Source of the DNA: Saprospiraceae bacterium
GTDB lineage: Bacteria; Bacteroidota; Bacteroidia; Chitinophagales; Saprospiraceae
Length of the DNA stretch: 64,000 nucleotides
Reading direction: 5' to 3'
NCBI GenBank assembly: GCA_025055285.1
Contig: JANWXM010000009.1
Span: forward strand, 1-64,000
Shown here: one piece after another, positions 54,380 to 62,069 of the stretch
How positions within the stretch are numbered: position 1 is the stretch's first letter
How the letters are laid out: each line of letters begins with the position of its first letter
Translations under genes and position numbers: made by a program
Notes under the pieces: model-generated
Seen by the model: only the letters and a program-made list of their open reading frames with translations
The model's database searches: none
What the model was told of the DNA's origin: nothing

Positions 54380-54940
54380 CTAAAGCCCACACGAAGGACA
54401 ACGTGTCGCTGTGATACCATAGGGATGGTCAGCCGGAACAGTTATTGCGACGCTTAAGGCGCCCTCGTGAACCTGAAGATCCAAAGAAAAGCGCAAATAC
54501 TGTTGATTATCGTACACTAAACGATCTGGAAGACGCTGATCCCAAATGAAATATTCCGGTCGAGACAGACAGCGCGGGAAGTGTTCGCCTGTGAATACTT
54601 CTACCTGCATGCCAGGCAGGGAGCGAAGAAAAAGATTCGACCGTACAAAATTATCCCCCACGGCCAACCATGTAACGCCAGGGTGCAAGTAGAAGAAATA
54701 CTGACCACGCGTTGTATCCAGTCCAATAATCTCCGTTTCTGCGAAATCTGCCAAGCACCAGTTTTGCTTTGGCGTTTCAACCGTGACAGGCTTCGCCGAA
54801 CTAATTTTAAAAACCGGTTTTACTGGCGAGACAACCGGTGAGGAAAAAGTATTCTTAGGAGAATCTAGTTTGCAACAAAAAAGCCCTAAACTAATAAGGA
54901 TGCATACGAGAATCCTCCAAGACGACAAACCACACCTCAT
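54380..54940 (-). CDS. Lipoprotein of unknown function
   Basis: This 186-residue protein has a lipoprotein signal (WRILVCILISLGLFCC). After a Pro/Val-rich stretch (about 30-60), it has a compact beta-rich domain with PGVTWLAVGDNFVR and ends ITATRCPSCGL, with a terminal Cys-x2-Cys pair that could bind metal or form a disulphide. I recognise no family. It lies upstream of ccmE in the same direction, with 131 bases between, so a separate promoter for ccmE or weak read-through are both possible. A role in cytochrome c maturation or the envelope is only a guess from position. Confidence 0.55.
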   Translation of the reverse strand: MRCGLSSWRILVCILISLGLFCCKLDSPKNTFSSPVVSPVKPVFKISSAKPVTVETPKQNWCLADFAETEIIGLDTTRGQYFFYLHPGVTWLAVGDNFVRSNLFLRSLPGMQVEVFTGEHFPRCLSRPEYFIWDQRLPDRLVYDNQQYLRFSLDLQVHEGALSVAITVPADHPYGITATRCPSCGL

Positions 54941-55264
54941 GCGCTATTTAGGGACAACTTCATGCAGCAAGTGGAAACGAAGGCAAAACTACTCTGCATA
55001 ATCCATTTGATTTGCTTCTCGCAGAATAAATACACCTACTTTTGAATGCCTATCCCAGAAGAAAGCGAACAACGTGCTTTTTCTTCTCCTTGTAGCCAAA
55101 AAAACCTTAACTTACGATTATTCACAAGTATAGCGGGCTGAGGAATTTTGCTCTGCATGTAGGAGGAATTTAGGAAAATAAATTTAGCGAACTTTGTTCA
55201 AATGCTTCGAATTAATTCTCTTTGGATGTTTTTACCTCAAGTTTTGTCTGAATTTCAAAGGAGT
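54941..55264. other. Divergent intergenic region
   Basis: This lies between the leftward lipoprotein gene and the rightward CapA-like gene. An in-frame ATG at 55202 could add 21 codons to the CapA-like gene. No RNA gene or repeat is seen. Confidence 0.4.
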
Positions 55265-56443
55265 ATGCGTAAGCGCTCTACTCGACTGGGTTTGACTCTA
55301 CTTGCTATTGCCTCCGCATGGCTAGGTACAGAATCTCCTGGAAGGCTCAGCTTTTTTTCTAAGAATGGCCCTTCTGCCTCTGAACAAAAGGGAAGAACCT
55401 TTACTATACCGATGAAGCAGGATACGCTGTCGTCACCGCGTACTTATCGGGTTATTGGAGTAGGCGACATTATGTTAGGGACTAATTATCCTTCGCCTTC
55501 GTATTTACCTCCTCACGATGGTGCTGCACTGTTAGCTGAAGTGAAGGACACTTTACGTCAGGCCGATGTTACCTTCGGCAATCTGGAAGGCACCATGTTT
55601 GATCATGGAGGCTTGCCCAAGCGGTGTCAGAATCCTTCGGTGTGTTATGTATTTCGCACGCCTTCGCATTATGTGCGCTATTTGGTGGAGGCAGGCTTCG
55701 ACCTATTAAGCTTGGCCAATAACCATTCCGGCGATTTTGGTCCTGAAGGTCGCCGCCAGACCATGCAAACCCTGCGCGAAGCCAAGATCGCCTTCGCTGG
55801 ATTGGAAGGAATATGCGAGACAGCCGTCATTGAACGCGCTGGTAAACGGTGGGGCTTGTGCGCCTTTGCTCCTAACACGGGCACCTGCGATTTGCGCGAC
55901 ATTCCTCGCGCCCAGGCTCTAGTGCGCCAGCTAAAGGGACAAGTAGACTTTTTGATCGTCTCCTTCCACGGCGGTGCAGAAGGGCCTGCTCATCAACGGG
56001 TGCCTCGACGTACGGAGTACTTTCATGGCGAAAACCGCGGCGATGTGTACACCTTTGCTCACGCCGTCGTAGATGCTGGCGCCGATGTCGTCCTCGGTCA
56101 CGGTCCTCACGTGCCACGTGCCATAGAACTGTACAAAGATCGCCTCATTGCTTATAGCTTAGGCAACTTCTGCACTTATGGACGCTTCAGCCTAGCCGGC
56201 CCTGCAGGTATTGCCCCTATCTTACAGGTAGATATTGACGAACAAGGCCGCTTCGCAGCAGGACAGATTATCCCTACGTATCAACAAAAACACTGCGGAC
56301 CAAAATTTGACCCTCAAAGACGCGCAATCGAAACTATCTGTCAACTAACCTCAGTAGATTTTCCTGAGACACTCCTTACTATTTCACCGGAAGGCCACAT
56401 ACACCGATCTGAGGAAGGCGCACGCCTTCTAAGGTGCAAATAA
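55265..56443 (+). CDS. CapA-family (PGA_cap) metallophosphatase-like protein
   Basis: The product has about 392 residues. The Met at 55265 gives an N-terminal basic then hydrophobic segment (MRKRSTRLGLTLLAIASAWL); the ATG at 55202 is an alternative. The PGA_cap domain begins YRVIGVGDIMLGTNYPSPSY (metal ligands Asp), then TFGNLEGTMFDHGG, FDLLSLANNHSGDFG, FLIVSFHGGAEG and VVLGHGPHVPRAIE, then LIAYSLGNF. The family is related to CapA of Bacillus poly-gamma-glutamate capsule synthesis and to calcineurin-fold phosphatases; most members have no proven substrate. No capBC genes lie nearby, so capsule synthesis is not implied. Confidence 0.88.
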   Translation: MRKRSTRLGLTLLAIASAWLGTESPGRLSFFSKNGPSASEQKGRTFTIPMKQDTLSSPRTYRVIGVGDIMLGTNYPSPSYLPPHDGAALLAEVKDTLRQADVTFGNLEGTMFDHGGLPKRCQNPSVCYVFRTPSHYVRYLVEAGFDLLSLANNHSGDFGPEGRRQTMQTLREAKIAFAGLEGICETAVIERAGKRWGLCAFAPNTGTCDLRDIPRAQALVRQLKGQVDFLIVSFHGGAEGPAHQRVPRRTEYFHGENRGDVYTFAHAVVDAGADVVLGHGPHVPRAIELYKDRLIAYSLGNFCTYGRFSLAGPAGIAPILQVDIDEQGRFAAGQIIPTYQQKHCGPKFDPQRRAIETICQLTSVDFPETLLTISPEGHIHRSEEGARLLRCK

Positions 56444-56518
56444 GTGAGCTTTCTTAATTTTGCTCTGCCTTTTTCCAACTTACTATCGTAAACAAACCCT
56501 AACCATCCTTTCCAGATT

Positions 56519-57583
56519 ATGTCCACGAAGAAAGACACCACCATGACCGAAAAGGCCAGCCGGTTTTATCAACCAGGTAACCGCATCGTTACGCTGGATG
56601 AGTTTATCATTCGATCCGAAAAGGACTTTGAATTTGCCACTGGCGAGCTTACTGGCCTGCTTCGCGACATTGGTGTAGCGGCCAAGATCATCAACCGCGA
56701 AGTAAACAAAGCTGGCCTAGTTAATATCCTTGGTGTGGCCGACGGCAGCGACAATGCTTCTGGCGACATTCAGCAAAAACTCGACGTCTATGCAAACGAA
56801 AAGCTCATTGAGTGCCTGAAAAACAGCGGAGAATGTTGCGCTATTGCCTCCGAGGAATGCGAGGATATCATTCAGGTGGAACCAATTCACAACAAAAAGA
56901 GCAATTACGTCGTCCTGTTCGACCCGTTAGATGGCTCTTCAAACATCGATGTGAATGTCTCAGTAGGGACAATTTTCGCCATTTATCGGCGTAAAAGTGA
57001 CAACTCAGGCCCTGCTACGCGCGAAGATTTTCTACAACCCGGCATAAAACAAGTGGCTGCGGGTTACGTACTTTATGGCACTTCTACCTTGTTAGTTTAT
57101 ACCACAGGAAATGGCGTCAATGGTTTCACTCTCGACCCCAGTATTGGCGAGTTTTGCCTGAGCCATCGCAATATGCGCATCCCAGAGGATGGTAAGTTTT
57201 ATTCCGTCAATCAAGGTTACTACTCCAAATTCGATTTAGAGCTCCGGCGTTACATAGACCATTGTAGTGACCAAAACTATGGGCTGCGTTATATTGGCTC
57301 TATGGTTAGCGACATCCATCGCATCCTTATTCAGGGAGGTATTTTTCTTTATCCAAGTACTCGGAAGTATCCGGAGGGCAAATTGCGCTTGTTATACGAG
57401 TGCAATCCATTGGCTATGATTGTTGAACAGGCCGGAGGCAAGGCTATCAATACCCAATTAAAGCGCATTTTGGAGATAGAACCTAAAGACCTGCATCAGC
57501 GCTCCACCATTGGAATTGGCTCGCCTGCTATGGTAGACGAACTAAAACGCTTCATCGAGCGTTATGGTCCTAACTCGCAGTAA
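56519..57583 (+). CDS. fbp: Fructose-1,6-bisphosphatase, class I
   Basis: The enzyme hydrolyses fructose 1,6-bisphosphate in gluconeogenesis. The 354-residue product has ASEECEDII, the metal site VVLFDPLDGSSNIDVNVSVG (about 140-159), RYIGSMVSDIHRILIQGGIF and the substrate-binding KYPEGKLRLLYECNPLAMIV (about 281-300) with Lys and Glu, all diagnostic of the class I enzyme. The N-terminal 20 residues are variable. It lies 21 bases upstream of mlaF, so the two may be co-transcribed, with no obvious functional link. Confidence 0.96.
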   Translation: MSTKKDTTMTEKASRFYQPGNRIVTLDEFIIRSEKDFEFATGELTGLLRDIGVAAKIINREVNKAGLVNILGVADGSDNASGDIQQKLDVYANEKLIECLKNSGECCAIASEECEDIIQVEPIHNKKSNYVVLFDPLDGSSNIDVNVSVGTIFAIYRRKSDNSGPATREDFLQPGIKQVAAGYVLYGTSTLLVYTTGNGVNGFTLDPSIGEFCLSHRNMRIPEDGKFYSVNQGYYSKFDLELRRYIDHCSDQNYGLRYIGSMVSDIHRILIQGGIFLYPSTRKYPEGKLRLLYECNPLAMIVEQAGGKAINTQLKRILEIEPKDLHQRSTIGIGSPAMVDELKRFIERYGPNSQ

Positions 57584-57604
57584 GCGAGTTATTAAAAGAA
57601 CGAT

Positions 57605-58366
57605 ATGATACGGGCAGAAAACATTTACAAATCCTTTGGTGAACAAGAGGTTCTCAAAGGTATTACGTTCACATTCGAAACGGGTAAGTGCAACCTCATC
57701 ATAGGACGCTCGGGTTCGGGGAAGACCGTGCTGTTGAAGATCCTGGTGGGCTTGCTGAAACCTACATCAGGGCGGGTTTGGTATGATAATATCGAATTTA
57801 CTGCCCTTGACGCAGAGCAGATGCGCAAGATGCGCATGCAAATGGGAATGTTGTTTCAAGGATCGGCGCTCTTCGACTCATTAACGGTAGAGGAGAATGT
57901 CCGCTTTCCCTTGGATATGTTTACGAAGATGAGCCCAAAGGAGAAAGCTGAGCGCGTCAACTATTGCCTGGAACGCGTTAACTTGGCAGGTAGCAACAAG
58001 AAATATCCGTCAGAACTATCAGGCGGCATGCAGAAACGCGTAGGGATTGCGCGCGCCATCGTGCTTCATCCGAAATACCTCTTCTGCGACGAACCCAATT
58101 CTGGCCTCGACCCAAAAACAGCTATTGTCATAGACGAGCTCATCCGCAGCATCACTAAGGAAAATAGCATCACCACCATTATTAACACTCACGATATGAA
58201 CTCAGTGATGGAAAACGGCGACAATATTTGCTTTTTGTTCGATGGACGAGTAGAGTGGAGTGGGAGTCGTCATGAAGTACTCAATAGTGACAATTTCAAC
58301 CTTCAGTCCTTCATTTTTGCTTCTCCATTTTTGCAACGCTTGCGCCAAGCGGCTTTGAGTTCATGA
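57605..58366 (+). CDS. mlaF: ABC transporter ATPase of the Mla phospholipid system
   Basis: This 253-residue ATPase powers the inner-membrane Mla complex, which moves phospholipids between the inner and outer membranes. Walker A is GRSGSGKT (about 34-41), the signature LSGGMQKRVGIARAI (about 139-153), Walker B YLFCDEPNSGLDP, and the H-loop INTHD. The sequence GMLFQGSALFDSLTVEENV is characteristic of the MlaF/Ttg2A subfamily. Its permease partner mlaE lies next to it but on the opposite strand, with a 12-base gap. No MCE-domain mlaD is in the window. Confidence 0.9.
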   Translation: MIRAENIYKSFGEQEVLKGITFTFETGKCNLIIGRSGSGKTVLLKILVGLLKPTSGRVWYDNIEFTALDAEQMRKMRMQMGMLFQGSALFDSLTVEENVRFPLDMFTKMSPKEKAERVNYCLERVNLAGSNKKYPSELSGGMQKRVGIARAIVLHPKYLFCDEPNSGLDPKTAIVIDELIRSITKENSITTIINTHDMNSVMENGDNICFLFDGRVEWSGSRHEVLNSDNFNLQSFIFASPFLQRLRQAALSS

Positions 58367-58378
58367 TGAAGACAACTT

Positions 58379-59140
58379 TTATCCCATTAGGAGTAAGGCT
58401 ACCAAGTAGTCGGCTAATAGAATGAGAATATCGCTGTACACTACTGCCCGAGTGCTCGCTTGACCTAGCTCAATACTGCCTCCTTGAACATAATATCCTT
58501 GATAACAGGAAACAGTAGTCAGGATGAAGGCAAAGACTAGGGACTTGACATACATCATCGTTACATTGTATGGGTCGAAAAAGGAGCGCAGCCCCTGATT
58601 ATATTCATCGTCTGTTAGCCACCCTGTAGGAACACTAGCTAGATAACCTCCAATAATCGCTACAAAAGCAGAGAAAGTCACCAAAATAGGAATAGCTACT
58701 AGAGCTCCTATGATCTTAGGGCGAATCAAATAAGCAGCCGAATTGACACCCATAACTTCCATGGCATCGATATGCTCTTTTTGGCGCATGCCACCAATTT
58801 CGGCTGTCATGTTGGAGCCCACTTTACCGGCCAAGACCAGACAGGTTATAGTCGGCGAGAGCTCAATGATGGCTAAGTCACGCACAATGTAACCAATGTA
58901 ATACCGAGGAATAAGCTGCCCATCAAGTTGATAAGCAAACTGTATGGCAGCTACTGCCCCAATGAAGATAGAAATAAGGCAAACAATAGTGAGCGAGCCA
59001 ATACCGATGTAAGTCATCTGGCGTATGGTCTCTTTCCAGTACATTGAAAAGTTTTCACTACGCCCAAAAGCTTGCGCTATCAACAGCAAATACCGACCAA
59101 AATGATAAATGAAATTGGAGCGTTTGTCTAAAGCAAGCAT
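58379..59140 (-). CDS. mlaE: MlaE-family ABC permease
   Basis: This 253-residue inner-membrane permease of the MlaE/YrbE family has five or six helices. Diagnostic segments are QMTYIGIGSLTIVCLISIFI and GAVAAIQFAYQL, then ELSPTITCLVLAGKVGSNMT and AEIGGMRQKEHIDAMEVMGV (the conserved coupling region that meets the ATPase), with PKIIGALVAIPILVTFS. With MlaF it forms the core of an MCE-type lipid transporter. Here mlaE is transcribed toward mlaF instead of forming the usual operon. Confidence 0.92.
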   Translation of the reverse strand: MLALDKRSNFIYHFGRYLLLIAQAFGRSENFSMYWKETIRQMTYIGIGSLTIVCLISIFIGAVAAIQFAYQLDGQLIPRYYIGYIVRDLAIIELSPTITCLVLAGKVGSNMTAEIGGMRQKEHIDAMEVMGVNSAAYLIRPKIIGALVAIPILVTFSAFVAIIGGYLASVPTGWLTDDEYNQGLRSFFDPYNVTMMYVKSLVFAFILTTVSCYQGYYVQGGSIELGQASTRAVVYSDILILLADYLVALLLMG

Positions 59141-59388
59141 AAAGAAAAAAGTTTATAGTTCAACCCAGCAGCCCTGCGAAATTATAATCACCAAACTTTT
59201 CGTAGGTCTTTCAAAGTTCGTCAGTTAGAGGAGAAAGATTCTAATGGCTTTTCTGTTCCAAAACGCAAAGAGCCTAATAACCGCCAACTTAGTATCTACC
59301 CTTTTTCTTGTTTAATCAAAAAAAGTGAAACTTCCCTAAGAGACTGAAAGCAAGGCGAAATAACCTCAAGAGAGACAGTCGGGCCCTT

Positions 59389-59838
59389 TTACTGTTCCTC
59401 TTGAGCCAAGGGAGCAACGACGACCTTGATGCCATCCATACGTTTGATCACAACAGAAGTTCCCTGAGCAATAGGTAAGTTGTCTTCGCTAGTTGCTATC
59501 CACAAAGAACCGCGGTAACTAACGCGTCCTTCTCCGTCGCGAGGGATGGATTCCACCACTGTGGCGCGATGTCCTACAAAGTCGCGGTATTCCTCCACTC
59601 TCTTGTTTTTACCAAAAAACCGCACTGCATAGCGCCGAAACGCACCCATAGTCGCCAAGGATACCAAAGAAAAACATAACAATTGGCTTACAGCCTCTGT
59701 AGTAAAGCCCATCCAAGTGAGCAAGGCAGTTATGGCGGCACCTGCAGCCAAGAACATGAAGAAGAACGACACAGTTAATAATTCTGCAATAAGAGCCAGA
59801 ACAGCCACGAGGACCCAAAACTGAGCGCTGAACTCCAT
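59389..59838 (-). CDS. NfeD-family membrane protein
   Basis: This 149-residue short NfeD (no ClpP-like protease domain) has an N-terminal trio of membrane helices (MEFSAQFWVLVAVLALIAEL, then FFFMFLAAGAAITALL) and a C-terminal OB-fold starting FVGHRATVVESIPRDGEGRV and ending GTSVVIKRMDGIKVVVAP. NfeD proteins work beside SPFH proteins in membrane microdomains. The SPFH gene is directly upstream, 14 bases away, the standard pairing. Confidence 0.9.
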   Translation of the reverse strand: MEFSAQFWVLVAVLALIAELLTVSFFFMFLAAGAAITALLTWMGFTTEAVSQLLCFSLVSLATMGAFRRYAVRFFGKNKRVEEYRDFVGHRATVVESIPRDGEGRVSYRGSLWIATSEDNLPIAQGTSVVIKRMDGIKVVVAPLAQEEQ

Positions 59839-59852
59839 ACTCGAGTAATCGG

Positions 59853-60788
59853 TTATTTTTTTGTTTGGAGCGTGCTTCCATCTGCTTGCTGTTGCTTGAC
59901 GACCGACATGGCAGCAGCAATAAGTGAGGCAATATCGCCAAAGTTTGCTGGTACGATAAGCGTATTATTGGTTCGAGCCAAATGGCCGTACTGTTCCACA
60001 AGTTGTTCCGCCACGCGCAGTTGAACAGCTTCCATGCCGCCTGGCTGCCGGATAGCGCTCGCTATCCGACTAATGGCATCTGCTGTAGCATTTGCCACAG
60101 CGCGAATAGCTTCGGCCTGGCCGTTTGCTTCATTAATCTGGCGCATCTGTACGGCCTCTGACTCCAAAACCACCTTCTGCTTCTGACCTTCAGCTACGTT
60201 GATAACGGACTGTTTTTCTCCTTCGGATTGCAGGATGCGCGCTCGCTTTTCGCGCTCAGCTTGCATCTGCTTCTCCATAGCCTGCAAGACTGACTGAGGC
60301 GGTGAAATATTTTTGATTTCATAGCGCAACACCTTTACTCCCCATCCAATAGCCGCCTCATCTATGGCTGACACCACTGCGCGATTGATCGTCGTGCGCT
60401 CCTCGAAACAGCGATCGAGGTCAATTTTACCTACCTCTGAGCGCATAGTCGTCTGTGCCAATTGCGTCACAGCAAATACGTAATTATTCACACCGTAGGA
60501 AGCAGTTTTTGGATCAACTACTTGTAAAAAGATGACGCCATCTACTTGGACTTGTACATTGTCTTTCGTGATGCAAACTTGTTCGGGAATGTCATAAGCC
60601 TGCTCTTTGAGGCTGTGCCGATAAGCTACCCGGTCAAAAAAAGGCAAAATGAAATTAATGCCTGGGTCGAGCACCGCATGAAATTTTCCTAAACGCTCCA
60701 CAACGAAGGCTGTCTGTTGAGGAACTACTTTAACAGAAGCCGTGATTACAAGAATGGCCAAAATGCTTATAAACACTAAGGTAAGCAT
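59853..60788 (-). CDS. SPFH-domain protein (stomatin / slipin, QmcA-like)
   Basis: This 311-residue protein has an N-terminal membrane helix (LTLVFISILAILVITASVKV) and an SPFH domain with PQQTAFVVERLGKFHAVLDP, GINFILPFFDRVAYR and EQAYDIPEQVCITKDNVQVQ. The segment MRSEVGKIDLDRCFEERTTI and WGVKVLRYEIKNISPPQSVL are family hallmarks. A long coiled-coil stretch (about 165-235, AEREKRARILQSEGEKQSVI) precedes a conserved C-terminal region. SPFH proteins assemble into large membrane rings and are thought to organise or guard membrane proteins. It is the first gene of an operon with nfeD. Confidence 0.93.
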   Translation of the reverse strand: MLTLVFISILAILVITASVKVVPQQTAFVVERLGKFHAVLDPGINFILPFFDRVAYRHSLKEQAYDIPEQVCITKDNVQVQVDGVIFLQVVDPKTASYGVNNYVFAVTQLAQTTMRSEVGKIDLDRCFEERTTINRAVVSAIDEAAIGWGVKVLRYEIKNISPPQSVLQAMEKQMQAEREKRARILQSEGEKQSVINVAEGQKQKVVLESEAVQMRQINEANGQAEAIRAVANATADAISRIASAIRQPGGMEAVQLRVAEQLVEQYGHLARTNNTLIVPANFGDIASLIAAAMSVVKQQQADGSTLQTKK

Positions 60789-61584
60789 TGCTAGGCAAAC
60801 AGTTTGTGAAAAATTCGTATATGTTAGACGTCTGAGATGCTACAAAAGCTAAAAAGCATGCATTTTTCATTCCAGACTAGTACATGCCTCAAGCCAAAAC
60901 CTAAGTACAAAAGTATGCAATTCCTCCTCGTTACCACCATTTTGCATGAAATTCTGCGAGAGCTTTCTCTTTCCTTACTAGGCCTCCTGGCAAACTAGCA
61001 TTAGAGGACGCTTTGGGCTTTTGAATGCAATCTAGAATGGCACTGGAACAGACTCCGAATAATTCTAGACTGGCGTTTATGGAGATTCTTAACGCTAGCA
61101 AGTAATCAATTTTACCCGTCGATGCAATTTCCTCTAGCGGCAAATCTTACGCGTACATTTCTTGAGAAATATGTGTGTATTTGAAGATAAGAACCTGAAA
61201 GGAAGGTGAATTAGGATTAGAGCCAACTGATTCGTTCGACAGGAACCTCTGCACCTGCGACAGGCATCAGCCGGCCGAGGACATTGCCCTGCTGCGCCAC
61301 ATCTGGCTAAATTAGCACGCCCTCACCCAGCGCCCGACCTCCTGCCACAACGCCGTAGCCTCGGCTAGCCAGCCTCGAAAATACCCGTAGGACAAGTCGC
61401 CACGACGACGCCACTGGGCACTCCGAAAGTCAAGCGCCCAAAAGCCGCATGGCAGAGGGCCAGCAAGCCCAACTAGAAAAACAGACCGAGGAAATTGTCC
61501 CGCGTCCAGCAGCGCTCGACACTGAACTGGACCGTCAGCGCCACCTGCGCACAGCCGTCCTCCAGCCGTCGCCCGTCGGCCTTC

Positions 61585-61746
61585 TCATCGCCCACGCGCA
61601 GCCTCCGACTTGTCTTGCTTTTGTCGCTGAGGACGCAGGAAGATCTGGTATGGATCCGACAGTTCCTCGGACACTTCGATGTACTGCGTTCGGTCTACGT
61701 ACACATGCCCACCCTCAATGAGCTCCCAAAATTGCTTGCGCGGTAG
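61585..61746 (-). pseudogene. Remnant of AAA-ATPase-like (PF09820/DUF1703-type) gene
   Basis: Read leftward from 61746 the frame gives LPRKQFWELIEGGHVYVDRT, QYIEVSEELSDPYQIFLRPQ and RQKQDKS, then a stop at 61585-61587. This follows the N-terminus of the AAA-ATPase-like/PD-(D/E)XK family common in Bacteroidota (consensus: LP.G...F..LI.EG.VYVDKT.YI, then FLSRPRRFGKS). The P-loop region is damaged (RPRRFGKS becomes RPQRQKQDKS), the frame has no start Met, and the rest is broken by stops, with the GC-rich DNA to 61200 probably the decayed remainder. The match is by eye. Confidence 0.5.
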
Positions 61747-62031
61747 GAGAACTAGGCAGTTCTCATAGGTCTTATCTATTGTAAACCTCTACGAAAAACT
61801 CGAAATAAAAAGACAAGGGAAAAATTCAGAATATTTTAATTTGATATATAAATTCTTTTTCTTTAGAATAAATGGTTCTACAAAGATATCAATAAGCATC
61901 CTTCATACCAAAGGAATGACTTTTTTACGCTTATCCCTACAGGAATTGCTGAGTAGGCTTTCCTTCCCTTGTTTGTCTGCTCGCAACCCATCTATCTCTA
62001 ACTTGCCTCAAATTTACTTACTCTGCCGCCT

Positions 62032-62039
62032 TACCTTTG
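62032..62039 (+). promoter_or_regulatory. Bacteroidota-type -7 element TACCTTTG
   Basis: This is an exact TAnnTTTG match, 30 bases upstream of the ileS ATG at 62070. The -33 element is not clear. It is the best candidate promoter for ileS. Confidence 0.5.
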
Positions 62040-62069
62040 CCGTCATTATTGTTGACGAAGTTTAGAGCA

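Larger units (their letters stand above)
60789..62069. other. 1.28-kb intergenic region with decayed gene
   Basis: This lies between the leftward SPFH operon and the rightward ileS. The GC-rich stretch 61200-61760 contrasts with the flanks and contains a decayed AAA-ATPase-like gene at its right end. A 70-codon minus-strand frame (60931-61143) is unconvincing. The AT-rich part 61800-62030 leads to the ileS promoter. No RNA gene is recognised. Confidence 0.5.

Noticed and set aside
60931-61143. 70-codon minus-strand frame in the gap before ileS
   Set aside because: No match to any family and no supporting context.
61495-61746. Plus-strand reading with IRQFLGHFDVLRSVYVH, resembling an integrase C-terminus
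   Set aside because: The minus-strand reading matches an AAA-ATPase family over a longer stretch and in better order; the integrase resemblance is limited to one short motif without the Arg box.
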